Below, piece by piece: positions 43,879-52,589 of a stretch of 64,000 nt of DNA. This stretch comes from Riemerella anatipestifer ATCC 11845 = DSM 15868 (GTDB lineage: Bacteria; Bacteroidota; Bacteroidia; Flavobacteriales; Weeksellaceae), in the NCBI RefSeq assembly GCF_000252855.1, contig NC_017045.1, positions 1,550,001 through 1,614,000 on the forward strand, read 5' to 3'. Every line of letters begins with the position of its first letter. Position 1 is the stretch's first letter. The notes under the pieces were generated by a model. It made no database searches, was not told the DNA's origin, and worked only from the letters and a program-made list of their open reading frames with translations. A program made the position numbers and the translations under genes.

Positions 43879-45315
43879 ATGAAAAAGTATATAATAGCGA
43901 CCTTGACTTTATTATCTGTCGTAAATTGTAGTGATGAGTTTTTAAATACGGAAACTCAAGATTTAGTTTCAACAGATCGTTTTGAGGATGTGTTGAAAAA
44001 ATATCCAGAGAAGGCTATGTTTATATTAGGAGGGTTGGAGCAAGGTAATACTAGGTATTTAGCCTCTTCTAATACTCGAGAAGCGAGTACTGGTGCACAC
44101 GATGATTTTGGGTATATGTCTATAAAATTGGGGCTAGATCATATGACAAATGATTTTATTCAAACTCAGAATCATTGGTTTTCATCATATTATAGATATT
44201 TAGCACCTAATGTGGATAACACTGGAACGGAAATGATATGGAAGTTCTATTATAAAGTTATCTTTAATATGAATGAACTTTTGACTAATCTACCAGAAGA
44301 AAGTACTTTAGATCAGCAAGGGCTTTATTTTAAAGGGAGACTTTTAACTATGAGAGCTGCATGCTATTTGGATCTTATAAGACTTTATGCAAAAGGATCT
44401 GAGGGGATACCATATATTGCATTAGAGAAAGGAATAAGTGTTGCGTCTAGGTATCCTACTGCTAGTGTCTATGGTGAAATAGAGAAAGACTTGTTACGTG
44501 CTTATTCTTTGTTAAATGGATACTCAACTGGAGCATCAAAGGAGTTTATTAATCAAAATGTAGCTGCTGGTTTTTTAGCCAGGTTGTACTTAACTACAGG
44601 AAATAATTCTGAGGCAGCAAAATATGCAAAATACGCTAGAACGGGTTATTCACCTATGAGTTCAACTCAGCTTATGGATGGTTTTAGTGATATTAATAAT
44701 CCAGAGTGGATGTGGGGTACAGATATTTCTACATCTACATCTACAGTTTATGCATCGTTCTTTTCTCATATAGCAAATTTAAGTCCTGGATATGCAGGAT
44801 TATTGAGGGTGTATAAGAGTATAGACAAAAGGCTGTATGAAAAAATATCAGATACTGATATTAGAAAGAAGTGGTTTGATGGTACAGCCCATAACCTTCC
44901 GAAGTATGCTAATGTTAAATTTGTAGATGCTACAAGGTTTGAGGGAGATTATGTTTATATGAGGGCTTCAGAAATGTATCTTATAGAAGCCGAAGCGTTG
45001 GCGTTATTTGGGGATGAAGCTAAAGCTAAACAGGTTTTATTTGAACTAATTTCTAAGAGAGACCCTTCTTATTCATTATCAACTAATAGTGGTCAAGCTT
45101 TGCTAGAGGAGATAAGAACTCATAAAAGGATAGAGTTATGGGGAGAAGGGGTTACATTTTTTGATATGAAGAGATTGAACGAAGCCTTGGTTAGAGATTA
45201 TGCTGGTAGTAACCATGCTAGTCACGGTAAGTTCAATATAGAAGCAGGAAGTGATAAGTTCAGATTTAAGATTCCTCAAAGAGAATTGGATACCAACCCA
45301 AAGGTTTCTAACTAG
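43879..45315 (+). CDS. SusD/RagB-family nutrient-binding lipoprotein
   Basis: 478 residues. The lipoprotein signal ends at Cys17 (LSVVNC). The alpha-helical SusD fold is indicated by DEFLNTETQDL at the mature N-terminus, GRLLTMRAACYLDLIRLYAKG (TPR-like helices) and the C-terminal RASEMYLIEAEAL, then HKRIELWGEGVTFFDMKRL and FKIPQRELDTNP. It would sit on the outer membrane as the lid of the SusC-like channel. Encoded 28 bp after susC. Confidence 0.94.
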   Translation: MKKYIIATLTLLSVVNCSDEFLNTETQDLVSTDRFEDVLKKYPEKAMFILGGLEQGNTRYLASSNTREASTGAHDDFGYMSIKLGLDHMTNDFIQTQNHWFSSYYRYLAPNVDNTGTEMIWKFYYKVIFNMNELLTNLPEESTLDQQGLYFKGRLLTMRAACYLDLIRLYAKGSEGIPYIALEKGISVASRYPTASVYGEIEKDLLRAYSLLNGYSTGASKEFINQNVAAGFLARLYLTTGNNSEAAKYAKYARTGYSPMSSTQLMDGFSDINNPEWMWGTDISTSTSTVYASFFSHIANLSPGYAGLLRVYKSIDKRLYEKISDTDIRKKWFDGTAHNLPKYANVKFVDATRFEGDYVYMRASEMYLIEAEALALFGDEAKAKQVLFELISKRDPSYSLSTNSGQALLEEIRTHKRIELWGEGVTFFDMKRLNEALVRDYAGSNHASHGKFNIEAGSDKFRFKIPQRELDTNPKVSN

Positions 45316-45327
45316 GGTTTTGTTGTG

Positions 45328-45384
45328 AAATTCTAAACTTACTTTGATTTTAAATATTTGGAGTAAGTTTGTTAGAATTTTGTA
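45328..45384 (+). terminator. Long hairpin after susD (probable terminator)
   Basis: AAATTCTAAACTTACT pairs with AGTAAGTTTGTTAGAATTT (one bulge), about 16 bp. T-rich sequence follows. AT-rich, so moderate confidence. Confidence 0.65.
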
Positions 45385-45398
45385 AAACTTATTTTACA

Positions 45399-45406
45399 TA
45401 TCTTTG
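45399..45406 (+). promoter_or_regulatory. -7 element (TATCTTTG) for the porin-bshC unit
   Basis: An exact TAnnTTTG match with TTG at 45380-45382 (16-nt spacing) as a candidate -33 element. The ATG lies 16 nt downstream. Confidence 0.65.
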
Positions 45407-45422
45407 TACCTCATAAAACTTT

Positions 45423-47324
45423 ATGAGGTACATTTTTTTTATAGTAGTGTTATTGGCTTCTACTTGGGTAAAAGCACAAGAGAAATCGGTAGATAAAATA
45501 AAGCAAGATTCATTAGTCATAGATAGGGGAGAGAAAGACTCGGCTAAAGTCTTTATTCCTACTATTCAAGATTATAGATATAAGAAACAATTTGGGCAGT
45601 ATCAAGTATTTGATACGGTTTTTAGTATAGACAAATACTATCAGTTCATTCAGTATAATAATAGAGATGTTTTTGGTAAGGTGCCATTTGCTAATGTAGG
45701 AGCAGGTTTTCAAGATTTAGTGTATTCAGTTAATCCAGAGCAGAACCTAACTCTTTTGCCAACCAATAAATCACACTTCATACAAGGTATTCAAGATATA
45801 CGCTATTATGATGTTAAAACGCCTACTACGGCTTTTGTTTACCATAATGGTGTTGGAAATGGGGGAACCCTAAAATCTACCTATACTCAAAATATTGGGC
45901 AGAATTTCAATTTTGCGTTGGATTATACAGGACTTAGGTCTCAAGGGTTTTATAGAAGAAGTTTAACCTCTAGTAATAATTTTACAGTTTCGGCACAGTT
46001 TCAGTCTAGAAATCAAAAATATCAAGCTTATGCCCACTTTACACACCAGAATGTTAATGCAGAAGAGTATGGAGGTATTGTAAGCTTGGATAATTTCCTT
46101 AACGATACCCGATTTAAAAATAGAAATAATCTCGAAGTTAACCTCACGGGTTCTGATTCTAGATTTTCATATAGAAGGTATTATTACAGCCACGAATTTC
46201 GTCCGTTTTCTTCGGAGCGTTTTCCGTTTAAGTTAAGGCATAGTATTTTTCATCAAGGTAATAAGTACTATTTTAAACAATCTAGTGTAGAAAGTTATTT
46301 TCAACAAAGAGGTGGCGGTGTATTAACAGAGATGCCTTTGGTGAATAAAAAATATTCTGAGAACTTAAGTAATACATTAAGTTTACTTTGGGATAATGAA
46401 AAATTTAAACTAGATGCAGGTATTAGGCATCAAAGTATCAGTTTGGGTACGGGTAATGCCCAGTTTGATATTTATAAGGAAAATAGGCTAGGAGCGATTG
46501 GGAATTTAGACATCAATCTTTGGGATAAACTGAAATTACAGTCTTTCTTAGAAATCTCTAGAGGTGCTATTTTTGGAAATTATGTAAAAACAACCAATCA
46601 TTTAAAGTTAGAACCTATTGAGGGCTATTTCTTAGATGCTAAAGCTAATTTCCAGTCGGTAGCGCCAAGTTTTAACTATTTGGTAAACGCTTCACTTTAT
46701 CCTAATTTTAATTATCAGTGGCAAGATTTTAAAAATCAAAATATTCTAGAAATTGGTGGAACTTTAGGCTTGAAATGGTTTGATGCGAAAGTATCCGCTA
46801 ATTATTTTAGGATAGACCAAATGGCTTATTTTAATGAGTTGTATCAGCCTAAGCAAAGTTCGGCTTCGGTTAATATCTCTCAGATTGGTGGAGAAGCCTT
46901 GTTTAAGTATGGTAAATTTAACTTTAATCCAAATCTTTTATTTCAGGCGGTTCTCAATAATAAAGATTTGTTGCCTTTGCCACATTTTGTAGGAAGACTC
47001 AATTTCTACTATCAAACACCAGCCTTTAAAAAAGCAGCAGAGTTACAGACAGGAATCCAAGTGTATTATTTCTCAAAGTTCAACTCTAGAGAATACGCTC
47101 CTGTACTTAACGAATTTGTGTTGCCGTCTGCCTCTGCTCATAGCATAGGAGGGCAGCCTATTGCTTCGGCTTATTTTAATATGAAAGTGAAAAGAATGCT
47201 TATCTATGCAGAAGCACAGCACTTTAATACTACATTTATGAAAAATAGGTCATATACAGCACCATATTTTCCTATTTCTGATTTTAGGCTTAATTTAGGT
47301 GTAGTTTGGTATCTTTTTTACTAA
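45423..47324 (+). CDS. Putative porin (Porin_10-like)
   Basis: 633 residues with a signal peptide (about 1-19, ending VKAQ). The mature protein is a predicted large beta-barrel rich in Tyr/Phe/Asn with repeating strands, for example FNFALDYTGLRSQGFYRRSL, and the ending FRLNLGVVWYLFY with terminal aromatic residues. This pattern matches the putative-porin family of Bacteroidota (PF14121-like). Encoded 9 bp before bshC on the same strand and under a promoter of its own. Pore or transport substrate unknown. Confidence 0.85.
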   Translation: MRYIFFIVVLLASTWVKAQEKSVDKIKQDSLVIDRGEKDSAKVFIPTIQDYRYKKQFGQYQVFDTVFSIDKYYQFIQYNNRDVFGKVPFANVGAGFQDLVYSVNPEQNLTLLPTNKSHFIQGIQDIRYYDVKTPTTAFVYHNGVGNGGTLKSTYTQNIGQNFNFALDYTGLRSQGFYRRSLTSSNNFTVSAQFQSRNQKYQAYAHFTHQNVNAEEYGGIVSLDNFLNDTRFKNRNNLEVNLTGSDSRFSYRRYYYSHEFRPFSSERFPFKLRHSIFHQGNKYYFKQSSVESYFQQRGGGVLTEMPLVNKKYSENLSNTLSLLWDNEKFKLDAGIRHQSISLGTGNAQFDIYKENRLGAIGNLDINLWDKLKLQSFLEISRGAIFGNYVKTTNHLKLEPIEGYFLDAKANFQSVAPSFNYLVNASLYPNFNYQWQDFKNQNILEIGGTLGLKWFDAKVSANYFRIDQMAYFNELYQPKQSSASVNISQIGGEALFKYGKFNFNPNLLFQAVLNNKDLLPLPHFVGRLNFYYQTPAFKKAAELQTGIQVYYFSKFNSREYAPVLNEFVLPSASAHSIGGQPIASAYFNMKVKRMLIYAEAQHFNTTFMKNRSYTAPYFPISDFRLNLGVVWYLFY

Positions 47325-47333
47325 ATTTGAAGT

Positions 47334-48914
47334 ATGAAAACGCTTATTCCATTTCAGGAGATAGATACAATCCCTAAGCTAATTAGGGATTTTTTAGATG
47401 ATAAAATAGAGGATTTTAAACCGTATTCATTTAATATTACCAACATAGCTGAAAAGATAGAGGCTAAATCCCAAACATTTTCTAACGAGAAAAGGGAGGT
47501 TTTAGTTAAAGTCATTCAAGAGCAATATGAAGGTATTGAGCTTTCTTCATCACAAAAGGAAAATTTGGAAGCTTTGCTAAAAGAAAATACATTTACTATT
47601 ACTACAGGGCATCAGCTTAATTTGTTTACAGGACCTGTATTTTTTATTTATAAGATTTTACAGACGATTAAAACGAGTGTTTATCTTAAAGAACAATTTC
47701 CTGAAAAGCATTTTGTTCCTATTTTTTGGATGGCTACGGAAGACCATGATTTTGTTGAAATCAATCACTTCAGGACAGATGAAAATTACTACGAGATAGA
47801 AGGTGTACAAGGTGGAGCGGTAGGTAGAATTAAGGTTGAGTCTAACACGTTTTTAGAACAATTTAAAAAGGAAATGGAAAGTTTTCCTTTTGGAAAAGAA
47901 CTTACTGATTGGCTTGATAAGGCTTATGGTTTAGGGCAGAGTTTATCGCAATCTATAAGAATTTTAGCTCAAAAATTATTTTCAGATTATGGACTTTTAC
48001 TCATAGATGGAGATGATAAGGCTTTGAAATCACAAATGTCCTCCATCTTTAAAGAAGAGCTTTTTTCTCAAAAACTTTATAACGAAACTAAACAAAAGGT
48101 AGCGTATTTAGCACAAACATACTCTAAAGTGCAGGTAAACCCTAGAGAAATCAATTTGTTTTACCTTACAGATAAACGCCAAAGGATAGATCGAGATGGA
48201 GATTTATATAGAGTGATAGAGACCAAAAAGGTATTTACGGAGCAAGAAATGTTGGAGGAGTTACAAAACTTTCCTGAAAGATTTAGCCCTAATGCTTTGA
48301 TGAGACCTGTGTATCAGGAGACAGTGTTGCCTAATATCGTTTATATAGGCGGAAATGCAGAAATAATGTATTGGCTAGAGCTGGTAGATTATTTCAAAAG
48401 TATAGGGTTAGAATTTCCAATTTTAATACCACGCCATTCATTCACTTTTATTGATGAAAAAACTTTTGCTAAAATTGGTAAGTTAGAGCTTAATGTTAAG
48501 GATTTTTTCAATGATTATCAGAGAGTATTTGGAGAAAAACTATTGGGAAATTCAGTTTTATTACCTATTATTGACGAGAAAGAAAAATTGCTAAAGCAAG
48601 GTTTTGATGAATTGAAAGAAAAAGCTCAACAGACAGAAGTTACTTTCTTTAACCTTGTGGAAGCAGAACAGAAGCGTCAGCTAAAATCGTATCAAAAAAT
48701 GAGAGTCCGCCTGTTAAAAGCAGAAAAGAAAAAAAATCAAGATTTGTTAGAACGATTGAATCTACTAGCAGACAAGATAAATCCTAATGCTAAATGGCAG
48801 GAAAGACAATATAATTTTAGCGTATTTTACAGAGGTTTGGGTAAAAAATGGTTGGATATCTGTTTAGAAGAAATGCCTGTGGATAAGTCGGTAATGTTAG
48901 TGTTAGCTATTTAA
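47334..48914 (+). CDS. bshC: Bacillithiol biosynthesis cysteine-adding enzyme BshC
   Basis: 526 residues. Joins cysteine to glucosaminyl malate in the last step of bacillithiol synthesis. Family landmarks: ITTGHQLNLFTGPVFFIYKI, VPIFWMATEDHDFVEINHF (the histidine-rich motif), NIVYIGGNAEIMYWLELVDYF and FPILIPRHSFTFID, with a C-terminal coiled coil (about 400-470). BshA and BshB are not in this window. The presence of BshC implies that bacillithiol is the low-molecular-weight thiol, relevant to the persulfide cluster at 51.8-56 kb. Confidence 0.96.
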   Translation: MKTLIPFQEIDTIPKLIRDFLDDKIEDFKPYSFNITNIAEKIEAKSQTFSNEKREVLVKVIQEQYEGIELSSSQKENLEALLKENTFTITTGHQLNLFTGPVFFIYKILQTIKTSVYLKEQFPEKHFVPIFWMATEDHDFVEINHFRTDENYYEIEGVQGGAVGRIKVESNTFLEQFKKEMESFPFGKELTDWLDKAYGLGQSLSQSIRILAQKLFSDYGLLLIDGDDKALKSQMSSIFKEELFSQKLYNETKQKVAYLAQTYSKVQVNPREINLFYLTDKRQRIDRDGDLYRVIETKKVFTEQEMLEELQNFPERFSPNALMRPVYQETVLPNIVYIGGNAEIMYWLELVDYFKSIGLEFPILIPRHSFTFIDEKTFAKIGKLELNVKDFFNDYQRVFGEKLLGNSVLLPIIDEKEKLLKQGFDELKEKAQQTEVTFFNLVEAEQKRQLKSYQKMRVRLLKAEKKKNQDLLERLNLLADKINPNAKWQERQYNFSVFYRGLGKKWLDICLEEMPVDKSVMLVLAI

Positions 48915-48925
48915 TTGGAAAAATG

Positions 48926-48933
48926 TATTTTTG
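48926..48933 (+). promoter_or_regulatory. -7 element (TATTTTTG) for the LysM protein and fabD
   Basis: An exact TAnnTTTG match, 18 nt before the ATG. Confidence 0.55.
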
Positions 48934-48951
48934 CAATCTAGTTTATAAACA

Positions 48952-50847
48952 ATGAAAAAAATATTAATTGCTCCTATATTTTTAATGAGTTTCTTTTTAC
49001 AGGCACAAACGCACACTGTAGCCGAGAAAGAGACACCATATTCTATCTCTAAAAAGTATGGTTTATCTCTAAAAGAACTTTACGAACTTAATCCTGAAAT
49101 AAAGGACGGAGCCATTAAGATAGGACAAACCCTTAATATTGGTAAAAAATCAACTGGGCAAAAACAGAAAGTAGTGGCTGCTTCTAAGGAGGTTCAGTTG
49201 GGTAAAATTATATTGAAGCCAAAACAAACTTTGTATAGTTTAACACGCCAGTACCATGTTACAGAAGCAGAGGTAAGAAAGCTTAATCCAAATTTAGAAA
49301 TGAAGATAGGGGAGGAAGTGGTATTGCCTTTGGATAAAATTACCAAATATGGGGCGTCTGAACTAGTAACCACTTCTACTCCTAAAGAAGTTGCTACTCC
49401 AGCTCCAGCACAGGAAAGTTCGTCTGTAGAAAAAACAACGAAGACTTTATCTGAAGGAGAATATGAAGTGCAGTCAAGAGACAACTATTCTCGTATTACA
49501 AAGCAGTTTGGAATCAGTAAGAAAGATCTTTTCGCACTTAATCCTGGCTTAGAAGAAAGTGGATTGAAAGTTGGGGATATCATTAAAGTGAAGCACCCAG
49601 CTGTCGCAAACTCTACAGAGAGTGCGAAACCAGACTTTTCAGAAACTAAAAAGGTAACTCCTTCTCAAGAAGATTATGTTACTTATACTGTTCAGGCAGG
49701 TGATACCGTTTTTGGTATTCTTAGCAAATATGATTTAGATTTAGACCAACTTCTAGAACTAAATCCTCAAATTTCAGATGGACTAAAACCAGGAATGGTT
49801 CTTAAAATAAAGAAATTTAACAAAGCCTATGTTAAGAAAAACACAAATGCACTTAAAGTAGTGTTGATGTTACCATTTGGCTTTGATACGGGAGATTCTA
49901 AATACAGAGGACTTGCAACGGATTTCCTTATGGGAGCGAAGTTGGCAGTGGAGATGAATGCTAGAAAGGGACAAGAGCTAGACTTTAATATTATAGATGC
50001 GGGTAACGAAAAAGCATTCAAGAAGAACTTAATCCAAATAGATCCATCTAATACCGATTTAATTATAGGTCCATTGTTTAAGACCAATGTATTAGAAGTT
50101 TTGGATTATGTTAAAGATACTCAAATTCCCGTAGTCGCTCCATTTGCTAATAGTGAGGATATGTACGATTTTGGTAATTTAATTATTGCTGAAACAGATA
50201 AGACCATCTATGCTGATAGAATTGTAAAAGAGGTTAAAGAGGTTTTTTCTAACCAAAAGATTTATATTGTATCAGGGGCAGAGACAACAAACGCTGATTA
50301 TATAAAAACAAAGTTGGAAAAATCTTTAAGGAAAGCGGATATAGTTATAGTAGATAATGCATCTAAAATAGAGCTAGAGCAGAATATGATGACAGGGCAA
50401 AGTTCTCCTGTAATCGCTATTTTAGCAAGTGATGACGATGCTGTTGGTAATGCGTTTGCTTCCAAGCTGATTAATTTATCTAAAGAAACTAAAGGTATCA
50501 AAGCTTTTAGTATGTTCTATACGTCGGCTTTTGATAAAAAAGTAGATGAGCTAAGTCAAGCTAATTTGGTGTATATAATGGATAGGAAAATCAATTCAGA
50601 AGGAAGCTTTGAAAAAGAAGTCTTAGCGGCATATAAAGCCAAATATTGTAAAACACCTTCTAAATATGCTGTGGTAGGTTTTGATATCGTTAATGATATG
50701 CTTTCTAGAGAAAATAAGAAAGGAGAAATATTTAAGCAAATGGGGCAAACTCAAACACAGTTAGCTACAAAATTTGAATTCCAAAGAATAAAACCAAACG
50801 GGGCCTATGTAAATGTAGGTTACCGTGTAGTAAGACTTTTACCATAA
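48952..50847 (+). CDS. Exported LysM protein with periplasmic-binding-type C-terminal domain
   Basis: 631 residues with a signal peptide (about 1-18). Four LysM-like repeats follow: about 21-64 (THTVAEKETPYSISKKYG), 82-126, 167-213 and 243-290 (YTVQAGDTVFGILSKYDLD). The C-terminal 320 residues (about 300-631) look like a type I periplasmic-binding (receptor-family ligand-binding) domain. They begin LKVVLMLPFGF, with FLMGAKLAVEMN and DLIIGPLFKTNVLEVLDY. LysM anchors to peptidoglycan, while the binding domain suggests recognition of a small ligand or a scaffold role. Co-directional with fabD 43 bp downstream. Confidence 0.88.
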   Translation: MKKILIAPIFLMSFFLQAQTHTVAEKETPYSISKKYGLSLKELYELNPEIKDGAIKIGQTLNIGKKSTGQKQKVVAASKEVQLGKIILKPKQTLYSLTRQYHVTEAEVRKLNPNLEMKIGEEVVLPLDKITKYGASELVTTSTPKEVATPAPAQESSSVEKTTKTLSEGEYEVQSRDNYSRITKQFGISKKDLFALNPGLEESGLKVGDIIKVKHPAVANSTESAKPDFSETKKVTPSQEDYVTYTVQAGDTVFGILSKYDLDLDQLLELNPQISDGLKPGMVLKIKKFNKAYVKKNTNALKVVLMLPFGFDTGDSKYRGLATDFLMGAKLAVEMNARKGQELDFNIIDAGNEKAFKKNLIQIDPSNTDLIIGPLFKTNVLEVLDYVKDTQIPVVAPFANSEDMYDFGNLIIAETDKTIYADRIVKEVKEVFSNQKIYIVSGAETTNADYIKTKLEKSLRKADIVIVDNASKIELEQNMMTGQSSPVIAILASDDDAVGNAFASKLINLSKETKGIKAFSMFYTSAFDKKVDELSQANLVYIMDRKINSEGSFEKEVLAAYKAKYCKTPSKYAVVGFDIVNDMLSRENKKGEIFKQMGQTQTQLATKFEFQRIKPNGAYVNVGYRVVRLLP

Positions 50848-50890
50848 ATTTAATAAAAAAACTAAAGAGATAATCTTTGAAAAAATAAGT

Positions 50891-51766
50891 ATGAAAGCAT
50901 TAGTGTTCCCAGGTCAGGGGTCTCAGTTTGTAGGAATGGGACAGGAACTGTACGACAGTAGAAAAGATATTAAAGACTTAATGGAGTTTTCTAATGAGAT
51001 ATTAGGTTTTAATATCCTGAAAATTATGTTTAATGGTTCAGAGGAAGATTTAAAACAAACTAGAGTAACGCAGCCTGCAATATTTATACATTCAGTAGCC
51101 GCAGTTAAAGCTATAGATGCCACAGGTGTTCAGATGGTAGCTGGACACTCTTTAGGAGAGTTTTCGGCATTGGTAGCGAGTGGTGTTTTATCTTTTGAAG
51201 ACGGTTTAAAATTAGTAGCACAAAGAGCTGATGCCATGCAAAAAGCGTGTGACGCTAATCCTTCTTCTATGGCAGCTATTTTAGGTTTGGAAGATGAGAG
51301 AGTGGAAGAAATCTGTACTCAAATAGATGGGGTAGTAGTACCTGCAAACTATAACTGCCCTGGGCAATTGGTAATATCTGGAGAAACCAAAGCAGTAGAG
51401 GAAGCCTGTGCTAAACTTAAAGAAGCGGGAGCTAAGAGAGCATTGCTATTACCTGTTAATGGAGCATTTCATTCACCACTAATGAAGCCTGCACAAGACC
51501 AGTTAGCAACAGCGATAGAAAATACAAAATTCAGAAAGGCGAGTTTCTCTATTTATCAAAATATTACAACCACTGCGGTGGCTAATGAGGAGGATATCAA
51601 ACAAAACCTTATTGCACAGCTTACAGGACCTGTAAAGTGGACGCAGTCTATTCAAAATATGATTAAAGACGGTGCAACTTCTTTTGTGGAAGTAGGTCCA
51701 GGTAAAACATTACAAGGGTTAATCAAAAAGATAAGTTCAGAAGTGGTGGTATCTTCTGCAATGTAA
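50891..51766 (+). CDS. fabD: Malonyl-CoA:ACP transacylase
   Basis: 291 residues. Transfers malonyl from CoA to acyl carrier protein for fatty-acid synthesis. The N-terminus reads LVFPGQGSQFVGMGQEL. The catalytic Ser is in GHSLGEFSALVASG, with the conserved Arg in QRADAMQ. The catalytic His is in GAFHSPLM, and the final motif is FVEVGPGKTLQGLIKK. Normal family length. Confidence 0.97.
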   Translation: MKALVFPGQGSQFVGMGQELYDSRKDIKDLMEFSNEILGFNILKIMFNGSEEDLKQTRVTQPAIFIHSVAAVKAIDATGVQMVAGHSLGEFSALVASGVLSFEDGLKLVAQRADAMQKACDANPSSMAAILGLEDERVEEICTQIDGVVVPANYNCPGQLVISGETKAVEEACAKLKEAGAKRALLLPVNGAFHSPLMKPAQDQLATAIENTKFRKASFSIYQNITTTAVANEEDIKQNLIAQLTGPVKWTQSIQNMIKDGATSFVEVGPGKTLQGLIKKISSEVVVSSAM

Positions 51767-51790
51767 AAAAACTAAGTAAACGAGTTTAAT

Positions 51791-51831
51791 AAAAAACTTG
51801 CACTCTCTATAAAGAGTGCAAGTTTTTTTAT
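51791..51831. terminator. Bidirectional terminator between fabD and the thioredoxin gene
   Basis: A perfect 12-bp stem (AACTTGCACTCT / AGAGTGCAAGTT, 51795-51824) with a 6-nt loop is flanked by A6 and T7. Confidence 0.92.
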
Positions 51832-51843
51832 AGAAATTTATAC

Positions 51844-52143
51844 TTAAGCAAAATCTTTAAGAAGTTGAGTTAGGGTATTTACATCGTGTACGCCACTGCC
51901 TTTCCATAGAAGGTCACTATTTTTAAAAATCATAAGAGTGGGTACACTTCTTACGCCGTATTCGTTAGCGATAGAAGGGTAATTATCTATATCTATTTTT
52001 ACAATTCTAGCCGCATCTCCTACATTTTCTTTTACGGTGTTGAGTACCGAAGACTGTACCTTGCAAGGTTGGCACCAAGTAGCAAAAAAGTCTATGAGTA
52101 CAGGTTTGGGAGATTCTATAAGTTCTTTAAATTTTTGAGACAT
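51844..52143 (-). CDS. Thioredoxin family protein
   Basis: 99 residues with the active site Cys24-Gln-Pro-Cys27 (FFATWCQPCK). The usual Gly of WCGPC is replaced by Gln. The cis-Pro is in RSVPTLMIF. No signal peptide, so cytoplasmic. Encoded 5 bp downstream of a small rhodanese, under the same promoter. Probably reduces the rhodanese persulfide or disulfides formed in sulfur transfer. Confidence 0.95.
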   Translation of the reverse strand: MSQKFKELIESPKPVLIDFFATWCQPCKVQSSVLNTVKENVGDAARIVKIDIDNYPSIANEYGVRSVPTLMIFKNSDLLWKGSGVHDVNTLTQLLKDFA

Positions 52144-52148
52144 AATTT

Positions 52149-52460
52149 TTATTTTAAGATTTTCTTCTGAAGAGAGCTCCAGCCTCCACCATTATAAGCA
52201 GTGAAACCATTATTAGATAAGATAGATTTAGCCGAAGCACTACGCATACCACTGGCACAACAGGTAATTACGGGTCTGCTTTTATCTAAGCGATTGAGGT
52301 TTTGGTTTAGCTCCTGTAATGGGATATTGATGGAGTTGAAAATATGCCCTGAATTGTATTCGGCTTTCGTTCTCACATCTATTATTTGGGCTCCCTTTGC
52401 GGCTAAATCTTGAAAATCTACGGTGTTCCCTCCAAAAAGTTTTTTTATAAAGTTTAGCAT
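52149..52460 (-). CDS. Single-domain rhodanese
   Basis: 103 residues, cytoplasmic, with the rhodanese start IIDVRTKAEYNSGHI and active loop CASGMRS, the catalytic Cys being residue 68. An additional Cys67 lies directly before it, an unusual pair. First gene of the rhodanese-thioredoxin unit, with its own -7 element at 52483-52490. It lies at the end of the sulfur cluster on the minus strand. Confidence 0.93.
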   Translation of the reverse strand: MLNFIKKLFGGNTVDFQDLAAKGAQIIDVRTKAEYNSGHIFNSINIPLQELNQNLNRLDKSRPVITCCASGMRSASAKSILSNNGFTAYNGGGWSSLQKKILK

Positions 52461-52482
52461 AATTTATTTAATATGTTTAATG

Positions 52483-52490
52483 CAAATCTA
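52483..52490 (-). promoter_or_regulatory. -7 element (TAGATTTG) for the rhodanese-thioredoxin unit
   Basis: An exact TAnnTTTG match, 22 nt upstream of the rhodanese ATG. It makes the last two genes of the cluster separately transcribable. Confidence 0.6.
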
Positions 52491-52589
52491 GGATTTTATA
52501 TTGAAATTAAAATATCTGTTAAAGCTCTTGAATTATAATAAAAATATTTGCTAGTCTAGAACCTAAATAAATAATTTCTATGTTAACTT

